28,192 bases of DNA from Prorocentrum cordatum. Taxonomy: Eukaryota > Sar > Dinophyceae > Prorocentrales > Prorocentraceae. The stretch is taken from assembly GCA_963575745.1 (NCBI GenBank), contig CAUYUJ010021026.1, positions 699,455-727,646 of the forward strand, in the 5' to 3' direction. Under the pieces are notes generated by a model. That model had not been told where the DNA came from. It searched no databases and worked only from the letters and a program-made list of their open reading frames with translations. This document shows positions 1-10,228 of the stretch, in pieces. Positions within the stretch are counted from its first letter, which is position 1. Each line of letters opens with the position of its first letter. The position numbers were made by a program, and so were the translations under genes.

Positions 1-510
1 AGGGTCGAAAAACCAATTGGATTTGCCACCTGTTCGAAATTCTGTGGGAAACCTCAGTGCACAGCATACGGAGGCAGGTTCAAAGTGCAACACTGAGTTC
101 ACCAATATCATCATAATATCAGTTTCTCTTGCCGATGCTGCTTCACGGCGGCGCCGAGGCCTCATGATTCAGCTCTTGCATAGCCCATTATCCGAGAGAG
201 GCGGCCAGCGGCAGGGGGCGAAGCCCTTACGCATGTGTATACATATGTATATATATGTGTATATATATACACATATATATGTGTGTGTATCGTCGGTGCT
301 CTGACGCGGTGCTGTAAAGCAGATCGTCAGTCGAGGTTGAAGCTTCCACATTGCAGTGAACGTGAGGGTGGAGCGGGGTGGGTTGAGAATGGGAGGGGTT
401 GCCCGAAGGCCCAGGGTCAGCCATTGCATTGGCAACCGCAGATAATCGCAAAGCAAGCAACACGCACCATAAGCAGACGATGAGGGCAACCGAGCCTCGA
501 GGCAGCGGCC
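1..510. other. Non-coding start of window with a TA/TG dinucleotide tract
   Basis: I see no supportable gene here. Positions about 236-290 form an alternating purine-pyrimidine tract of TATG, TATA and TGTG steps, which is largely self-complementary. The long open frames on both strands that cross this region have no recognisable domain. They run straight into simple repeats and change composition abruptly, so I treat them as spurious. Confidence 0.6.
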
Positions 511-560
511 ACGGCGACGGCGACGGCGACGGCGACGGCGGCGGCGACGACGGCGACGGC
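511..560. repeat. GGCGAC hexamer microsatellite
   Basis: The sequence repeats GGCGAC and GGC/GAC triplets for about 50 bp. In every frame it encodes homopolymeric Arg, Asp/Gly or Ala/Val runs, which explains the overlapping open frames on both strands. Confidence 0.85.
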
Positions 561-1885
561 ACCGAAATTTCGTTTCGGAGACTTGTGAGCGTTTCTGGAG
601 GCTCTCGCCGCCGCGGCTGGACACGCCTCGCAGAGCTGCCACAGTGGACCCGGGGATGACACCTATCTTGAACAGAACTTGGCCGGCCCACCGACGAACG
701 ACGCCCTTCGGCCACGAACCAGCGGACAACCCGTGGCTTCTGGCAGTCCTCGGCGGCACCCGTCGAAAACGTCCTCGCCTCGACGACTCTTGGGGCACTT
801 TTGCAGGCAGCGCTCGCCGCCACGGCCGAGCGCGGCCCGACTCGGGGGTCCCAAAACAGTGCGGTGACAGACCGCGCGCTGGCCTCGGAATCCCCACAGG
901 CCTCACCGCTCGGTGCGTCGCCGCACGGTTTTGGGGCCCTGGAGGCCCCGGTCGCCCGCGGCATCCTCGGAGAACGACCCGAGTCCCAGAACCGCGTGGC
1001 GACCCCGATTCCCCTGAAGGGGCCCCGGGACACACAAAGTAATAGACGCAAATAAAAAGATTCCCCAATTGTTTCCATATTTTCTGGGTTTTTGTCTTCC
1101 CCCCCACTTCCCATATTTTTCCATATTTCCTGGGGACTCGACGATCAATTGCGTCTGTGGTTTTTTCCCTCCTGATCCCCCAGTGGCTCACCACGCGGTG
1201 CGGTCACCACACCGTTCGAGGGCCCCCGACCGACAAGCCGGCCAGGATGGGCCCCGCGAGGGGTGCCTTGGTGATTCTCAGAACGTGCGTTGGCGCCAAC
1301 GCGTGCTCGTCCACCGAGGCCCCGCAGTACGACGAAGGCGGCGGAAGGAGGGCCGACTCGCGCCACGCCCCATCGGCAGAACCGAACGGGGTGAACACTG
1401 CTCCGTCGCGGCGCGGCAGGAGCCGTCCGCCCGCGCGCCCCAGCAGCCGGGGCGAAGCACAGTGTCTGGCAGCACAGGGGTAAACGCACGGTGGGGCCAA
1501 CACACCAGAAGCCTCCTCGATGGGGTCCGAGCAGATGGGGTCGGCGCTTCATCAGCCACGTCGGCGATGGATGCATCGGCGACGTCGACGCGAGAAAATC
1601 GGGCTCCACATCGAGCCGCGTCGCCGATGCATCGGCGATGTGGGGCGATCCTCCGACCCCATCTACTCGGACCCCATCTACGAGGCCTTGAAGCACACGT
1701 CCAGAGGGTCATCGACTGTCCGGGGACCGACTCTGACGCACCGGGTCGGACGGCGGAGGCGGCGGCAGCGACTGCGCCGCCCACCGGAGGCCACTCGGCG
1801 GCCACCGGCGGGCCCGCGGCGGCCCGCGGCGGGCCCGCGGCGGCCGCGACAGCGGCGCGGCGGCGACCAGGACGGCGAGGACAAC
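561..1885. other. GC-rich stretch with no recognised gene
   Basis: Long frames are open on both strands, but they look like the by-product of high GC with few stop codons. No family motif is visible. At about 1,545-1,645 there are short local repeats built on GGCGATG and GATGCATCGGCGA (for example 1,561-1,585 and 1,620-1,640). Several stretches are self-complementary around ATGCAT. Confidence 0.45.
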
Positions 1886-1887
1886 CA

Positions 1888-1934
<47 letters not shown>

Positions 1935-1939
1935 CAGGT

Positions 1940-2032
<93 letters not shown>

Positions 2033-2128
2033 CAACGACGACGACGGCGGCGGCGACAACGACGACGAGGACGGCGGCGAGGACGGCGGCGAGGACGGCG
2101 ACGACGACGGCGACGACGACACACAAAG
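1886..2128. repeat. Long ACG/GAC trinucleotide tract
   Basis: About 240 bp of near-perfect ACG repeats with a few interruptions (AGG near 1,935 and 1,996; GGC units after 2,030). It reads as poly-Thr, poly-Arg or poly-Asp on the plus strand and poly-Val, poly-Ser or poly-Arg on the minus strand. This is the reason for the long spurious frames that cover 1,069-2,312. Confidence 0.9.
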
Positions 2129-2380
2129 AAGACGCGGGACGAGGAGAAGGTAGGAGGAAGGGGGGAGAGGGGGAAGGGGAAGGAGAAGGGGTGGCAGTCC
2201 GCCGCATGCAGTCTCCGAGCGACCCTAGCAGCCAGCCCCTGAAGCCCCGAAACCTCGGAGGCTTCCCGAAGCCCCTGGAGGCCCAGAAAGAGCCAAAAAC
2301 ATTGTAGCTCATCTATCCACCTGAACGGTCTCGAGCTCGGTGCACAGGAGGAGGGAGAGGGAAGAGGAGAAGAGGAGAAG

Positions 2381-2383
2381 GAG

Positions 2384-2449
<66 letters not shown>
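2381..2449. repeat. GAC/ACG trinucleotide tract
   Basis: An almost uninterrupted ACG run of about 68 bp, flanked on both sides by purine-rich GGA/GAA sequence. Confidence 0.9.
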
Positions 2450-3440
2450 GGAGAGGATCAAGTAACCAGGATCGAGGGTCGAGGATCGAAAAGGAAGGAG
2501 GAGAGGCGGGGGGAACGGAGGGAAGAAGAGAGGGAGAGAGGAGGGGAGGGAGGAAGGGCGGGGGGAAAGGGTGGGAGGAAGGCAAGCAGGCCATCTACCG
2601 CTGGCCCTTCTGCCCGACGGTCGGCAGGCCCAGCGTCGACGCCCGGCGGCCCGCAGCCTCCACTTCCTTCCCCTCTGCCCCCTTCCGCCCCCCGCTGCTC
2701 CCCTCTCCCCCTCGGGAGTCAGCCGGCGCAGCTGGGCGGGCCGAAGCGCTGGCAGCCCGGCCAGTGCTGTCTGGTGGCCTGGGCGAGACAAGCCGGCCTC
2801 GCCCCCGGCTTCTGCTGCTGGGCACGCCTCTGCCCTCACTTGCCTGGCAGCTGGGAGGGGGAGGAGGGGGAGGAGGAGAAGGAGAAAAAGAAGGATGATC
2901 GCGGTGATCCAACAGGCCAACGGACTCGTCAGAAGCCATAGCGCCGTCGAGGGAGGGGGGAGGAGAACTGAGGAGAAGAGGGAGGGAGGAGGATCGATGG
3001 GGAGGAAGATTGAGGGAGGGAAAGAAGGGCGGAGGAGGAGGAGGAGGAGGAGGAGGAGGAGGGAATTGTCGCCCTCAGTGGGGGGGGGGGGGGCCAAACG
3101 CGTCAGGAAGAGGAGGAGGGAGGAGCAAGGAAGAGGACGAGGGAGGGAGTAGCATCGGAGGATCGAGGAGGACCGAGGAGTAGGACGGAGCGAGGGAGAG
3201 GAGGGGAAGATGGAGGAGGAGGAACGCTCGGGGAGCAGCGAGCACGATCGAGGCCACGGCGCTTGCCCACCCTGGCGACCAGAGCCGCCCCGCCCAGGGC
3301 AGGCGCACGCACCCCCTCCGCGCGCGCGCGCGCCAAAGCCGGGGCCGCGGCCAGGCCCCGAGCGCCGCGGGCAGCAGCCGCTGGAGCAGGGCGCCACCCT
3401 CGGCCTCGCCGCGCAGCGGCGCCGTCCTGGGCGCGACGAA
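2450..3440. repeat. GGA-rich polypurine region with GC-rich core
   Basis: Polypurine stretches (GGA, GGGA and GAGG units) dominate 2,480-2,585, 2,850-3,070 and 3,105-3,230, with a run of 12 G at about 3,081-3,092. The pieces between them are GC-rich without a domain I recognise. Open frames encode only Glu/Gly/Arg or Ser/Pro/Leu runs, so no gene is called. Confidence 0.6.
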
Positions 3441-3445
3441 GCCGC

Positions 3446-3531
<86 letters not shown>

Positions 3532-3660
3532 GCGACGACGACGACGACGGCGGCGACAACAACGAGGGTCTCATCGACGACGGCGACGACGACGACGACG
3601 GCGGCGGCGGCGTCGACGATTACGGCGGCGGCGTCGACGATGGCGGCGGCTAGGACGATG
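3441..3660. repeat. GAC/GGC trinucleotide tract
   Basis: More than 200 bp of GAC triplets grading into mixed GGC, GAC and GTC units. The homopolymeric Asp, Arg and Val runs it encodes have no support as real protein. Confidence 0.9.
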
Positions 3661-3689
3661 ACGGCGGCGGCGCTTGCTCCTGATCGCAT

Positions 3690-5020
3690 CTTCTGTTGGG
3701 CTTGACGCGTTTCTGGAGTATGCCCTTGTTCTGGTGCGTGGATGCTCTGCTTCGCGGTGAAGTGGCATGGTCTGGACTGTTGTGCTTGCTCATGTTGTTG
3801 TAGTCGGTAGTGTTGGTGGAGTTGTTGGATACAACTCTGCGTGTGTTCTTCAGTGGCTAGTTCTGCCTGCCTTGTTGTTGCGAGAATATATGGTCGTGCG
3901 TGTGCTGTCTTTGCTGCGTTCCGTCAAGATGACCTTGCTGGTGAAGTTCTTGACGTGGTGAAGCGATGGTTGCTTCGTGATTGTCTGTTGTTGGATTGAC
4001 GGTGTGCGCTCGTTGTACTTGGAGGTCGCGTAGCTGTGGTTGGTCATGTGATGTTTGTGCTGCCGTGTCCTCCAGTTTGTGATGTCGTTACGCATTATGC
4101 TCGGTACTCTCACATCTGTGATGGACTGCTGCGTGTTCCTCCCGTAGCGTTGCGTCGATGCGTGCTTTGCCTTTCGCATGGTGAGGTTGAGCTCTTGCAC
4201 GTCGTGGAAGTCTGTTGAGAAGTGGTCGCGTGCCTCTTGCTGTGGTGCTGTCGCGTCTGATGTTGCTAGCACACAAAATGTGTTGGCGTTGTCTTTGAAT
4301 CGTTCGTGCGATGCCTGTAGTCGTGCTTCGAATCGCTGTATTCTTGGTCGTCTCTTGGGTGACTGGGATGCTGCCGGCTTGCGCGGGTTGGGTGGTGATC
4401 GTTGTGCTGGGCCGCTGTAGTTTTATGTCGTGTGCACGTGCGCCTGGGCTTGGTGCGCGCTCTCCGTTGTTGATCAGGTATGTCCAGGGAGGTTGGTGTA
4501 TGCGAGGGCTTCATACACGTTTATATCATGATATACTTGGGCCTTCCCGAGCATAGCTTCGGAGATGTTGATGCTAGCTGCGCTCTCGTCTTTGAGTCGG
4601 CGTATGTACTGTAGTGTTCGGCTGGCTATCAGCGTGTGGTCCAATAGCTGCCGCTTGATGACTGCAAGATGTTGTCTTTGGTGATGCGCGTCTTGTCCTG
4701 TGTCTTCGGTTGCTGATCTTTGTGCAGCTGGTATGCGTACTTCGGCTGCTCCTGCTGCGTGCCATGCTCCGACTTCGATGGGTGTCGCTCCTGGTTTGTC
4801 CCTGTCCTGGGCGCCATCGTGGTATGCTTCTGGTATGCTGTGGATGGGAACTTGGGCATCCCTCGTTGTGCGTGCTACATGCTCGCGGGAGGCTCCAGAG
4901 ATCCGCTACCGTGCCTCCCTCGAGGCACGAAGTGGAGCTACCCCAAGGCCCTCACGTGTCCTGTTCTCTGTACTCGGGTCTCTGGGATGATCATGCTCGA
5001 AGGGCCGGGGCCCCCGGCTC
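3690..5020. other. T/G-skewed region without a gene
   Basis: The plus strand is strongly enriched in T and G (TTG, GTTG, TGTG and TGCTG words) over about 1.3 kb, so the minus strand is A/C-rich. The minus-strand frames read Thr/Asn/His/Arg-rich sequence without family motifs. Similar T/G-skewed DNA resumes at about 5,720-6,300 on the other side of the CCAAGANGGCCC array. Confidence 0.5.
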
Positions 5021-5059
5021 TCAACATTCCTGAGCGTTGCTGCGCGTTCTCGGGCTGCC

Positions 5060-5690
5060 CCGCATGACTTTTCCAGAGGCCAACGGGCCCCAAGACGGGC
5101 CAGGAGGGCCCCAGGAAGGGCCCAAGAGGGTCCAAGGGGCCTCCAGGACAGCGCAAGAGCGGTCCAAGACGCCCAAGATGGCCCCAAGACGGCCCAACAG
5201 GCCCCAAGGAAGCCCCAGGAGCGCTCCGACAGGACCCCCAAGAGGGCCCAAAGAGGCAAAAATCATTGATTTCCGTTGTGTTCTTCGATGTTGCTCACGT
5301 TCTCCCAGTTTCGGGCTTCCGACGCTCCAAGATGGCCCCAGAGGCCCCCAAGACCGCCCCAAGACGGCCCAAGAGGCCCTCAAGAGGGCCCCAAGACGGT
5401 CCAAGACGGCCCCGAAACGGCCCGGGAGGCGCTCAAGATCGCCCAAAAGGGCTCCAAGACGGCCACAAGAGGGGCCCCAAAGAGGGGGAGCACGAACCGG
5501 CAAGTCGAGCCTTCCGCCCCAAGAGGCCCCCAGGAGGCCCCAAGAGGCCCCCTGGAGGCCCCACGGGCCTCCAAGAAACACGAAAAGAGACCCCGAGAGG
5601 CCCCCAAACGGCCCCCAAGGGGCCTCAAAGCTGCCTGCAATTGGCCCCTGGGAGGCCTCCCACGATCCAAACGAACATCCAAGAGGCCTG
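5060..5690. repeat. CCAAGANGGCCC-type degenerate tandem array
   Basis: Degenerate units of about 12-15 bp, consensus CCAAGANGGCCC (variants CCAAGAGGGCCC, CCAAGACGGCCC and CAGGAGGCCCC), fill about 600 bp. A non-repeat break falls at about 5,260-5,325. On the minus strand the array reads as Leu-Gly-Pro-Ser-Trp-Gly-Pro type repeats, on the plus strand as Pro/Arg/Lys repeats. All frames are open and none has a credible start or domain, so I treat it as a minisatellite rather than a gene. A low-complexity protein cannot be excluded. Confidence 0.7.
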
Positions 5691-6290
5691 TAACCTACAA
5701 CACAGGCACGGTAGCGGGATGGGCCGTAGGCCACTGGATAGGTTGTGACATGTGGTCGTCCCGTCATGCTGCTGGTGTGGTCGGCTGGTGTGGTTTGAGC
5801 TCTGGTGTAGTTTGTAGCTGTGGTTGCGGTTGTGGTGGGTGTGGTCTTTGTTCCACATGGTGTAGTGTTCGATAGTGCTGGCAGTATGTGTCGCTGTTCT
5901 GTTGCTGGCTGGGTTGTCTTGGAGTCGTGTAATACGCTGGGCTTCGCTGTGATGGGTAAGTCGTGCCAAGTGGCTGATTTCGATGACGTGATAATTTCCC
6001 TTGTTGCTGCTGGTAGGTCGGTCCTTTGCCCTTGCCGTGATTGTGCTGATGTTGGATAATACCTGTTCATGTGCCTTCACCCTTGGCAAATGGGTTTGCG
6101 CGTAGTCTGCCATCAAGTCGTGCATCGAACCAATGGATGTTGTGCGCTGTGGTGTTGGTCGAGTCGTTGTCGAGCTGAATGGAAATGCTGCTGGGTGTGC
6201 TGATCGAGCCAAGTACGTGCTGAGGCTAGTCGTACTAGTGTGCGTGTTGCTGCTCGTCGTTTTCGCTCTCGTCGATGCCACGCGGGATTG

Positions 6291-6769
6291 TTAGTCGTGG
6301 TTCTCGCTTACTGCCTGCAAAATGCCGTGCAATACGATGAAATCGGTATGAGAAAAAATGTACGAGGCAATGGGAGACAAGAATATGTAGATAACTGGAG
6401 GAGAAAGAATGTAGGAGGTGTAGGGTGAAAGGATACTGAGGGCGAGATCGTGGCCTATTGGCGCACTGCCACTTACACGCCTCACTCGCTTGGCGGTTGG
6501 TGGCCTCCTCCGCCTTCCTCCTCCTCCTCCGCCTCCTCCTCCTCCTCCTCCGCCGCCTTCCTCCTCCTCCTCCGCCTCCTCCTCCGCCTCCTCCTCCTCC
6601 TCGGCCTCCCGGCGCAAGCGCGCCGTCCTGAGCGCGTCGGCGTAGGGGCTTCGCAGCGCAGAGCGCAGGCGTCCGAGGCGTGGGGGCGGCGGCAGCGCCT
6701 TGACGAGGAAGCCCCCCTGGCCCTCGAGCTGGTAGCCCAGGCGCCGGTAGTAGCCCCGGACGCCGACGC
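6291..6769 (-). CDS. Elp3 C-terminal exon (end of GNAT acetyltransferase domain)
   Basis: The exon begins after an AG at 6,771-6,770 and continues the frame of the exon ending at 7,284. Its first residues read G-VGVRGYYRRLGYQLEG, the conserved end of the Elp3 acetyltransferase domain (GVR-YYRKLGY). Elp3 is the catalytic subunit of Elongator and modifies wobble uridines of tRNAs. After FLVKAL, where other Elp3 proteins stop, this frame continues through Pro/Arg-rich sequence. It then enters a run of Glu and Gly encoded by the CTC/CCT tract at 6,512-6,602 and ends at a TAA at 6,291-6,293. That tail is probably species-specific, or the true stop lies across an unseen intron. The domain is confident; the 3' limit is not. 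Confidence 0.72.
6512..6602. repeat. CTC/CCT trinucleotide tract
   Basis: Pyrimidine-rich CTC/CCG triplets (GAG/CGG on the minus strand) encode the Glu-rich and Gly-rich tail that follows the Elp3 acetyltransferase domain. Confidence 0.85.
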
Positions 6770-7283
6770 CTGCCGACGGGCAGCGTTTTTGGGGGACCAG
6801 CTCGGCTCAGGGGTAGGGTAGGGTCATAAGTGGCAGGGTTATCTGGATTCCAGGAGTCATTTGGGGCCTGATGAGGGGTAGGATCATAGGGGTAGCCTTG
6901 GGGAGATGGGCTCGGGGGGCAAGACTATCGACCTGGGGTCGGCGATACATCACCAACAACGCCGATGGCGAGTTCGCACATTCCAGGAATAGGTGAGGTA
7001 TAGGGCCCCTCTCGGCGATGCATGGGCGATTGGGGGCCGATGCACCCCCCCCCCCCTGAGCCAATCCCCGTCCTTTTTCTCGACAACACGCAAGAGTGAC
7101 CCAGGGCAAGAGGGACTTTTGGTGCACGGCTCTCGAGGGGGGCGCGAGGGGCGCCAAACCCAGGCGAGCAAGCCGCTGCTGTCGCATCGCGCTCAGCGAT
7201 CGGGGGAGCCCAGTGGGCCCGTACGAAAGAGGTCAGTTCCGGCGAAGGGTCACTGCTCCGTGCAGCCGAACGCGGCCCCCGAC
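6770..7283 (-). other. Elp3 intron, 514 bp, GT-AG
   Basis: The donor GT (7,283-7,282) follows ATCGCAG and the acceptor AG (6,771-6,770) precedes GCGTCGGC. Joining the flanking exons gives IAV-IAG-VGV-RGYY without a frame change, the order expected in Elp3. Inside the intron are a run of 11 or more C at about 7,046-7,057 and two similar GGGGTAGG...TCATA segments near 6,811 and 6,876. Confidence 0.72.
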
Positions 7284-7440
7284 CTGCGATCACCGCGATC
7301 CGCTCGAAGCCCCTGGCCGCGGCGATGGCCTCGGCCCGCTCCATCAGCGCGCGGCCGAGGCCGCGGTGCTGCGCACGCCCCTCCGCGTCCGCCGCGCCCG
7401 TGGTGGGGGTCATCTGGCCATAGACGTGGAGCTCCCGGAC
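7284..7440 (-). CDS. Elp3 internal exon (core of GNAT domain)
   Basis: This 157-nt exon (52 codons plus one base) reads VRELHVYGQM, a short Ala/Asp/Gly linker, then AQHRGLGRALMERAEAIAA and RGFERIAVIAG. These are the Elp3 hallmarks: the VRELHVYG strand, the QHRGLG acetyl-CoA pyrophosphate loop with its following helix, and the IAVI-G strand before GVR-YY. An AG (7,442-7,441) precedes it and a GT (7,283-7,282) follows. It joins in phase with both other exons. The match is from memory of the family, not from a search. Confidence 0.85.
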
Positions 7441-7798
7441 CTGAGCGCTGGACGCCCGAAATGGGTATGGAAAAGACAGGCACGATGCCCAACCACAAAT
7501 ACTGTCCAGAACCGACAGGGGCCGCTGTTGCGCACGGTCTCAAATGGACAAAGCCCGTTGCGGCACCGATAGCGAGTCCTGTTCGAAGTGAACTGGACTT
7601 GCTGTCGGTCGTCGTATCCATTTCGATCGTGCCGATCGTGCCGATGAGCATCGTTTGACCGATCCCCATCCCAACTGGCGTGGGACGGTCCCGTTCACCG
7701 GTTAACCGGGGACGATTCCGACTTTGCCAGCGCTGTTTTCTACAGTTTGCACTTTTAGGAATATCAAACCCGATCGTTCACTCTCGTAAGATGGCTAA

Positions 7799-8023
7799 CG
7801 CCCGCTTGCTGGCTCTGGAGAACTGCACAGTTCAAGTGCGGTTGCGTACGAGACTTTCTTCCCGCGCATCGCTGGTGGACGCTTGCTGTTCCACTGCGAG
7901 GGCGCCTCCCCTGGATTGGCCCTCTTCGTTTCGGACAACTTGCTTCGTGAAATTGGCTTGCAGGATACCCTGGAATTTGAGTCGCACCACGTCCTCGTGG
8001 AGGGGGCTGCTCACGGCTTCTAG
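7799..8023 (+). pseudogene. Unrecognised protein-like fragment, possibly part of the retroelement
   Basis: A 74-codon frame between an upstream TAA (7,796-7,798) and a TAG (8,021-8,023) has the amino-acid mix of ordinary protein, including AYETFFPRIAGG, RLLFHCEGASPGLALF and LLREIGLQDTLEF. It has no start codon of its own. It lies on the same strand as the retroelement pieces downstream and could be an earlier part of it. I do not recognise the family. Confidence 0.3.
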
Positions 8024-8146
8024 TACAACGTTGAGAGCGCAACACGATGATCAGAGTGAGGGGGCCGAACGGTCATTCACTGTCCCTGGGTGCGTGGCTG
8101 AAGTGGGATTCCGCGGAGCGGATTGTAATTGTTTAATTATTCGTTT

Positions 8147-8215
8147 GCTTGCTTGCTTGCTTGCTTGTTGACTTGTTAGTTTGCTTGTTTGTTTGTTTGT
8201 TGTTGTTGTTTGTTG
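8147..8215. repeat. CTTG and TTG microsatellites
   Basis: Tetranucleotide CTTG/TTTG repeats pass into TTG repeats over about 70 bp, immediately before the 11-bp minisatellite. Confidence 0.85.
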
Positions 8216-8227
8216 ATGTCGTCCCAC

Positions 8228-8450
8228 TCGCAACCCTGCCCGCGATCCAACAGCGACCCGCCCGCGACCCACCCGCGACCCGCCCCCGACCCACCCGCGA
8301 CCCACCCGCGAACAAACGCGACCCACCTCGCGACCCACCCGCGACCCTCCCGCGACCCACCCGCGACCCACCCGCGACCCTCCCGCGACCCACCCCGAGA
8401 CCCACCCGCGACCCTCCCGCGACCCACCCGCGACCCACCCGGCGCCCGCC
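8228..8450. repeat. 11-bp GCGACCCACCC minisatellite
   Basis: About 20 units of GCGACCCACCC alternate with GCGACCCTCCC and a few longer or shorter variants. Because 11 is not a multiple of three, every frame is open and shows a rotating Arg-Asp-Pro-Pro-Ala-Thr pattern on the plus strand. No gene is implied. Confidence 0.88.
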
Positions 8451-8856
8451 CCCTCACTGTTCTCCGCAACTACGGGATCCTACCTACATGAACGTGCATT
8501 TGAACAGCCATTCCAGTCCCACACGGGCTGCCAAATTCCGTGCGCTGACCCAGGCGGTGATTCAACTGCGAACGAATGGGAGACATGGTTGCCTTGAGAG
8601 CAACGTTGGCGGTGACAAAGAACTTCCTAGTGGATCCCGACCCATCCTCTTCCTCGGTATCCGAAGCGTCGCATCCAAGTATGCCTGTTTGGGATGCCTG
8701 GGATTAGTTTCTGCAATCTGTGAGCGCCAATAGTCGGGCGAACTCGACGATTCCACTTTCCGGCGAGATGGGCTTTCCAACTCCAGCGAAAAATGGTGGA
8801 TTGTAAAAAGTGCTGGACTGCGCCTGGCCCACGTTACACATCTCCTCTCTGCTGCG

Positions 8857-9557
8857 ATGAGAATGGAGACGGCGAGATGCTTGGACGTGTACCAGGTTGC
8901 ACCTTGGGCGCGCACCGGTGGGAACGCGAGCGAGCTGAGGCCTGTCACCCCCTGTGCTTTGGCGTACCATGCTTCTCATGGCATCAGAGGTCTCACGGCT
9001 ACGGAGGCCGTGGCCGAGGCCCGGAGCCGAGGGCGCGGGCGCGCCCCCAGGTGCAGCAGCTACCGCCTGTTGTATCCGAAGATGCACGCAGCTGAATTTC
9101 CAGTTGCGCGCCACACGGTTGAAGCTCGACTTGCCGCCCGCGGGCTGCTGTGGCAGCCAGTGCAGCTTACTCTGTCCGGCCTGCCGTCCAGTGTCCCGTG
9201 CGAGCACCGCATCGCCTCAATGCGCAGGCTACTGACCGGCGAAATGACGACGCAACGGATGGCCACCGTGTCTGGCAGGGACGCGTTGCCATGCTCTTTC
9301 TGCCAGTCACCCGCAAGTGATTCACTTGTCACCGCGACTCGTGCATTGTCATGCGTTCACTGCGTGCTGACTTGCCACCAGAACACACCCAGTTCACAAT
9401 CCTGCAACTTGGGCTCCAGGAGCACCGTGGCAGAGGTTCAAGTCTCCAGCAGGTGCTCGCAATCACAAGCGCCATGACGCGGTTGCGTCGATTATTTTTG
9501 CAAGGCCACACTTTCCTGTCATATGGCGCGATATGCTTCGCCACGTGCGGCGAGTAA
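8857..9557 (+). pseudogene. Decayed non-LTR retrotransposon ORF2 segment with zinc knuckle
   Basis: The frame from 8,857 reads ordinary protein (for example CALAYHASHGIRGLTATEA) up to about 9,318 and includes DALPCSFCQSPASDS. A one-base shift then continues as FTCHRDSCIVMRSLR to a TAA at 9,555-9,557. Together these form a C-x2-C-(n)-H-x4-C knuckle (CSFC...CHRDSC) like the one after the reverse transcriptase in many LINE-type elements. The RNase H segment downstream supports this. The reverse transcriptase itself is not recognisable. One added base would restore the frame, so this is either decay or an assembly error. Confidence 0.55.
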
Positions 9558-9730
9558 GTGACGACCCGCGGCTGGCGGGCAGCACTCAGGAACTCACGCG
9601 TTCGGAGAGGCGCGGATTCAGAGCGATGGTCGCGCCTAATTTTCACCCTGGGTGGACGATCTATGCCTCAAACGGGGCTGCTCGCCAACAACAGGCAATC
9701 GGGCACCGCCAATAATCTGTCGGCAGCTTC

Positions 9731-10129
9731 CGTTTTCACAAGAACGAAAGACGTGGAGCTGCATGTTATAACGTGTTCCTCGGAGACGCAACGAACAACG
9801 AGGCTGCATGTGCAGGGGTGTTACTTTCCATTGAGCACCCTGTGGAGAATCCTTCTCCGAGAATCCGTTTCGTGCTGGATTCTCCTTCGGTGGCTCAGCA
9901 GTTGAGCTACGAGTGGAGATGTGCGTCCTTTGCTTTGCGACCAGCCTAACAGCGCGCTTTGGCGATGCTTGACGGGCTGCGCCGTCTACCATCCGTGTTA
10001 GAGGTGCGCATAGAATACGTGCATCGTAAGTTCAACACGGGTGCGGACTCGGTGTCCAACTTGGTCTTAGACAGAGTGCCAGGCAACGTGTCGCGAAACG
10101 CCCCTGGCCGTGACGTATTCGTGAACTGA
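9731..10129 (+). pseudogene. Retroelement RNase H domain (RVT_3-like) with an in-frame stop
   Basis: One frame from 9,731 to a TGA at 10,127-10,129 reads YNVFLGDATNNEAACAGVLL, then RFVLDSPSVAQQLSYEW, and finally VRIEYVHRKFNTGADSVSNL. These match the order of plant-type RNase H domains found in retroelements: the NN-x-A segment, the DS-x-x-v--QL helix, and the H-x3-N-x2-AD motif with its metal-binding Asp. A TAA at 9,947-9,949 interrupts it between the last two motifs, so this copy is dead unless misassembled. It is the 3' end of the element represented at 8,857-9,557 and lies antisense in the Elp3 intron. Confidence 0.68.
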
Positions 10130-10187
10130 GCGCCGCTTGGACAAATTATCCCAGTGCGACCCTACCTAGGAGATGGAGCATTTAGGA

Positions 10188-10228
10188 AAGCAACATCTAC
10201 ATCTACACCGACAGCTACATGTACATCT
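10188..10228. repeat. CTACAT hexamer stretch
   Basis: Units of CTACAT, CTACAC and CTACAG lead directly into the pentamer satellite that follows. Confidence 0.7.

Noticed and set aside
1069-2312. Long open frames on both strands (over 340 codons each).
   Set aside because: They consist mostly of homopolymer runs encoded by the GAC/ACG tract and GC-rich DNA, with no domain and no codon bias difference between strands.
5021-6070. Minus-strand frame of about 350 codons with Leu-Gly-Pro-Ser-Trp repeats.
   Set aside because: It is the translation of the CCAAGANGGCCC array; frames on both strands are equally open and the flanking part is Thr/His-rich skewed DNA without motifs.
8133-8733. Overlapping frames rich in Arg-Asp-Pro-Pro-Ala-Thr or Gly-Arg-Val-Ala-Gly-Gly.
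   Set aside because: Produced by an 11-bp minisatellite, which leaves all frames open.
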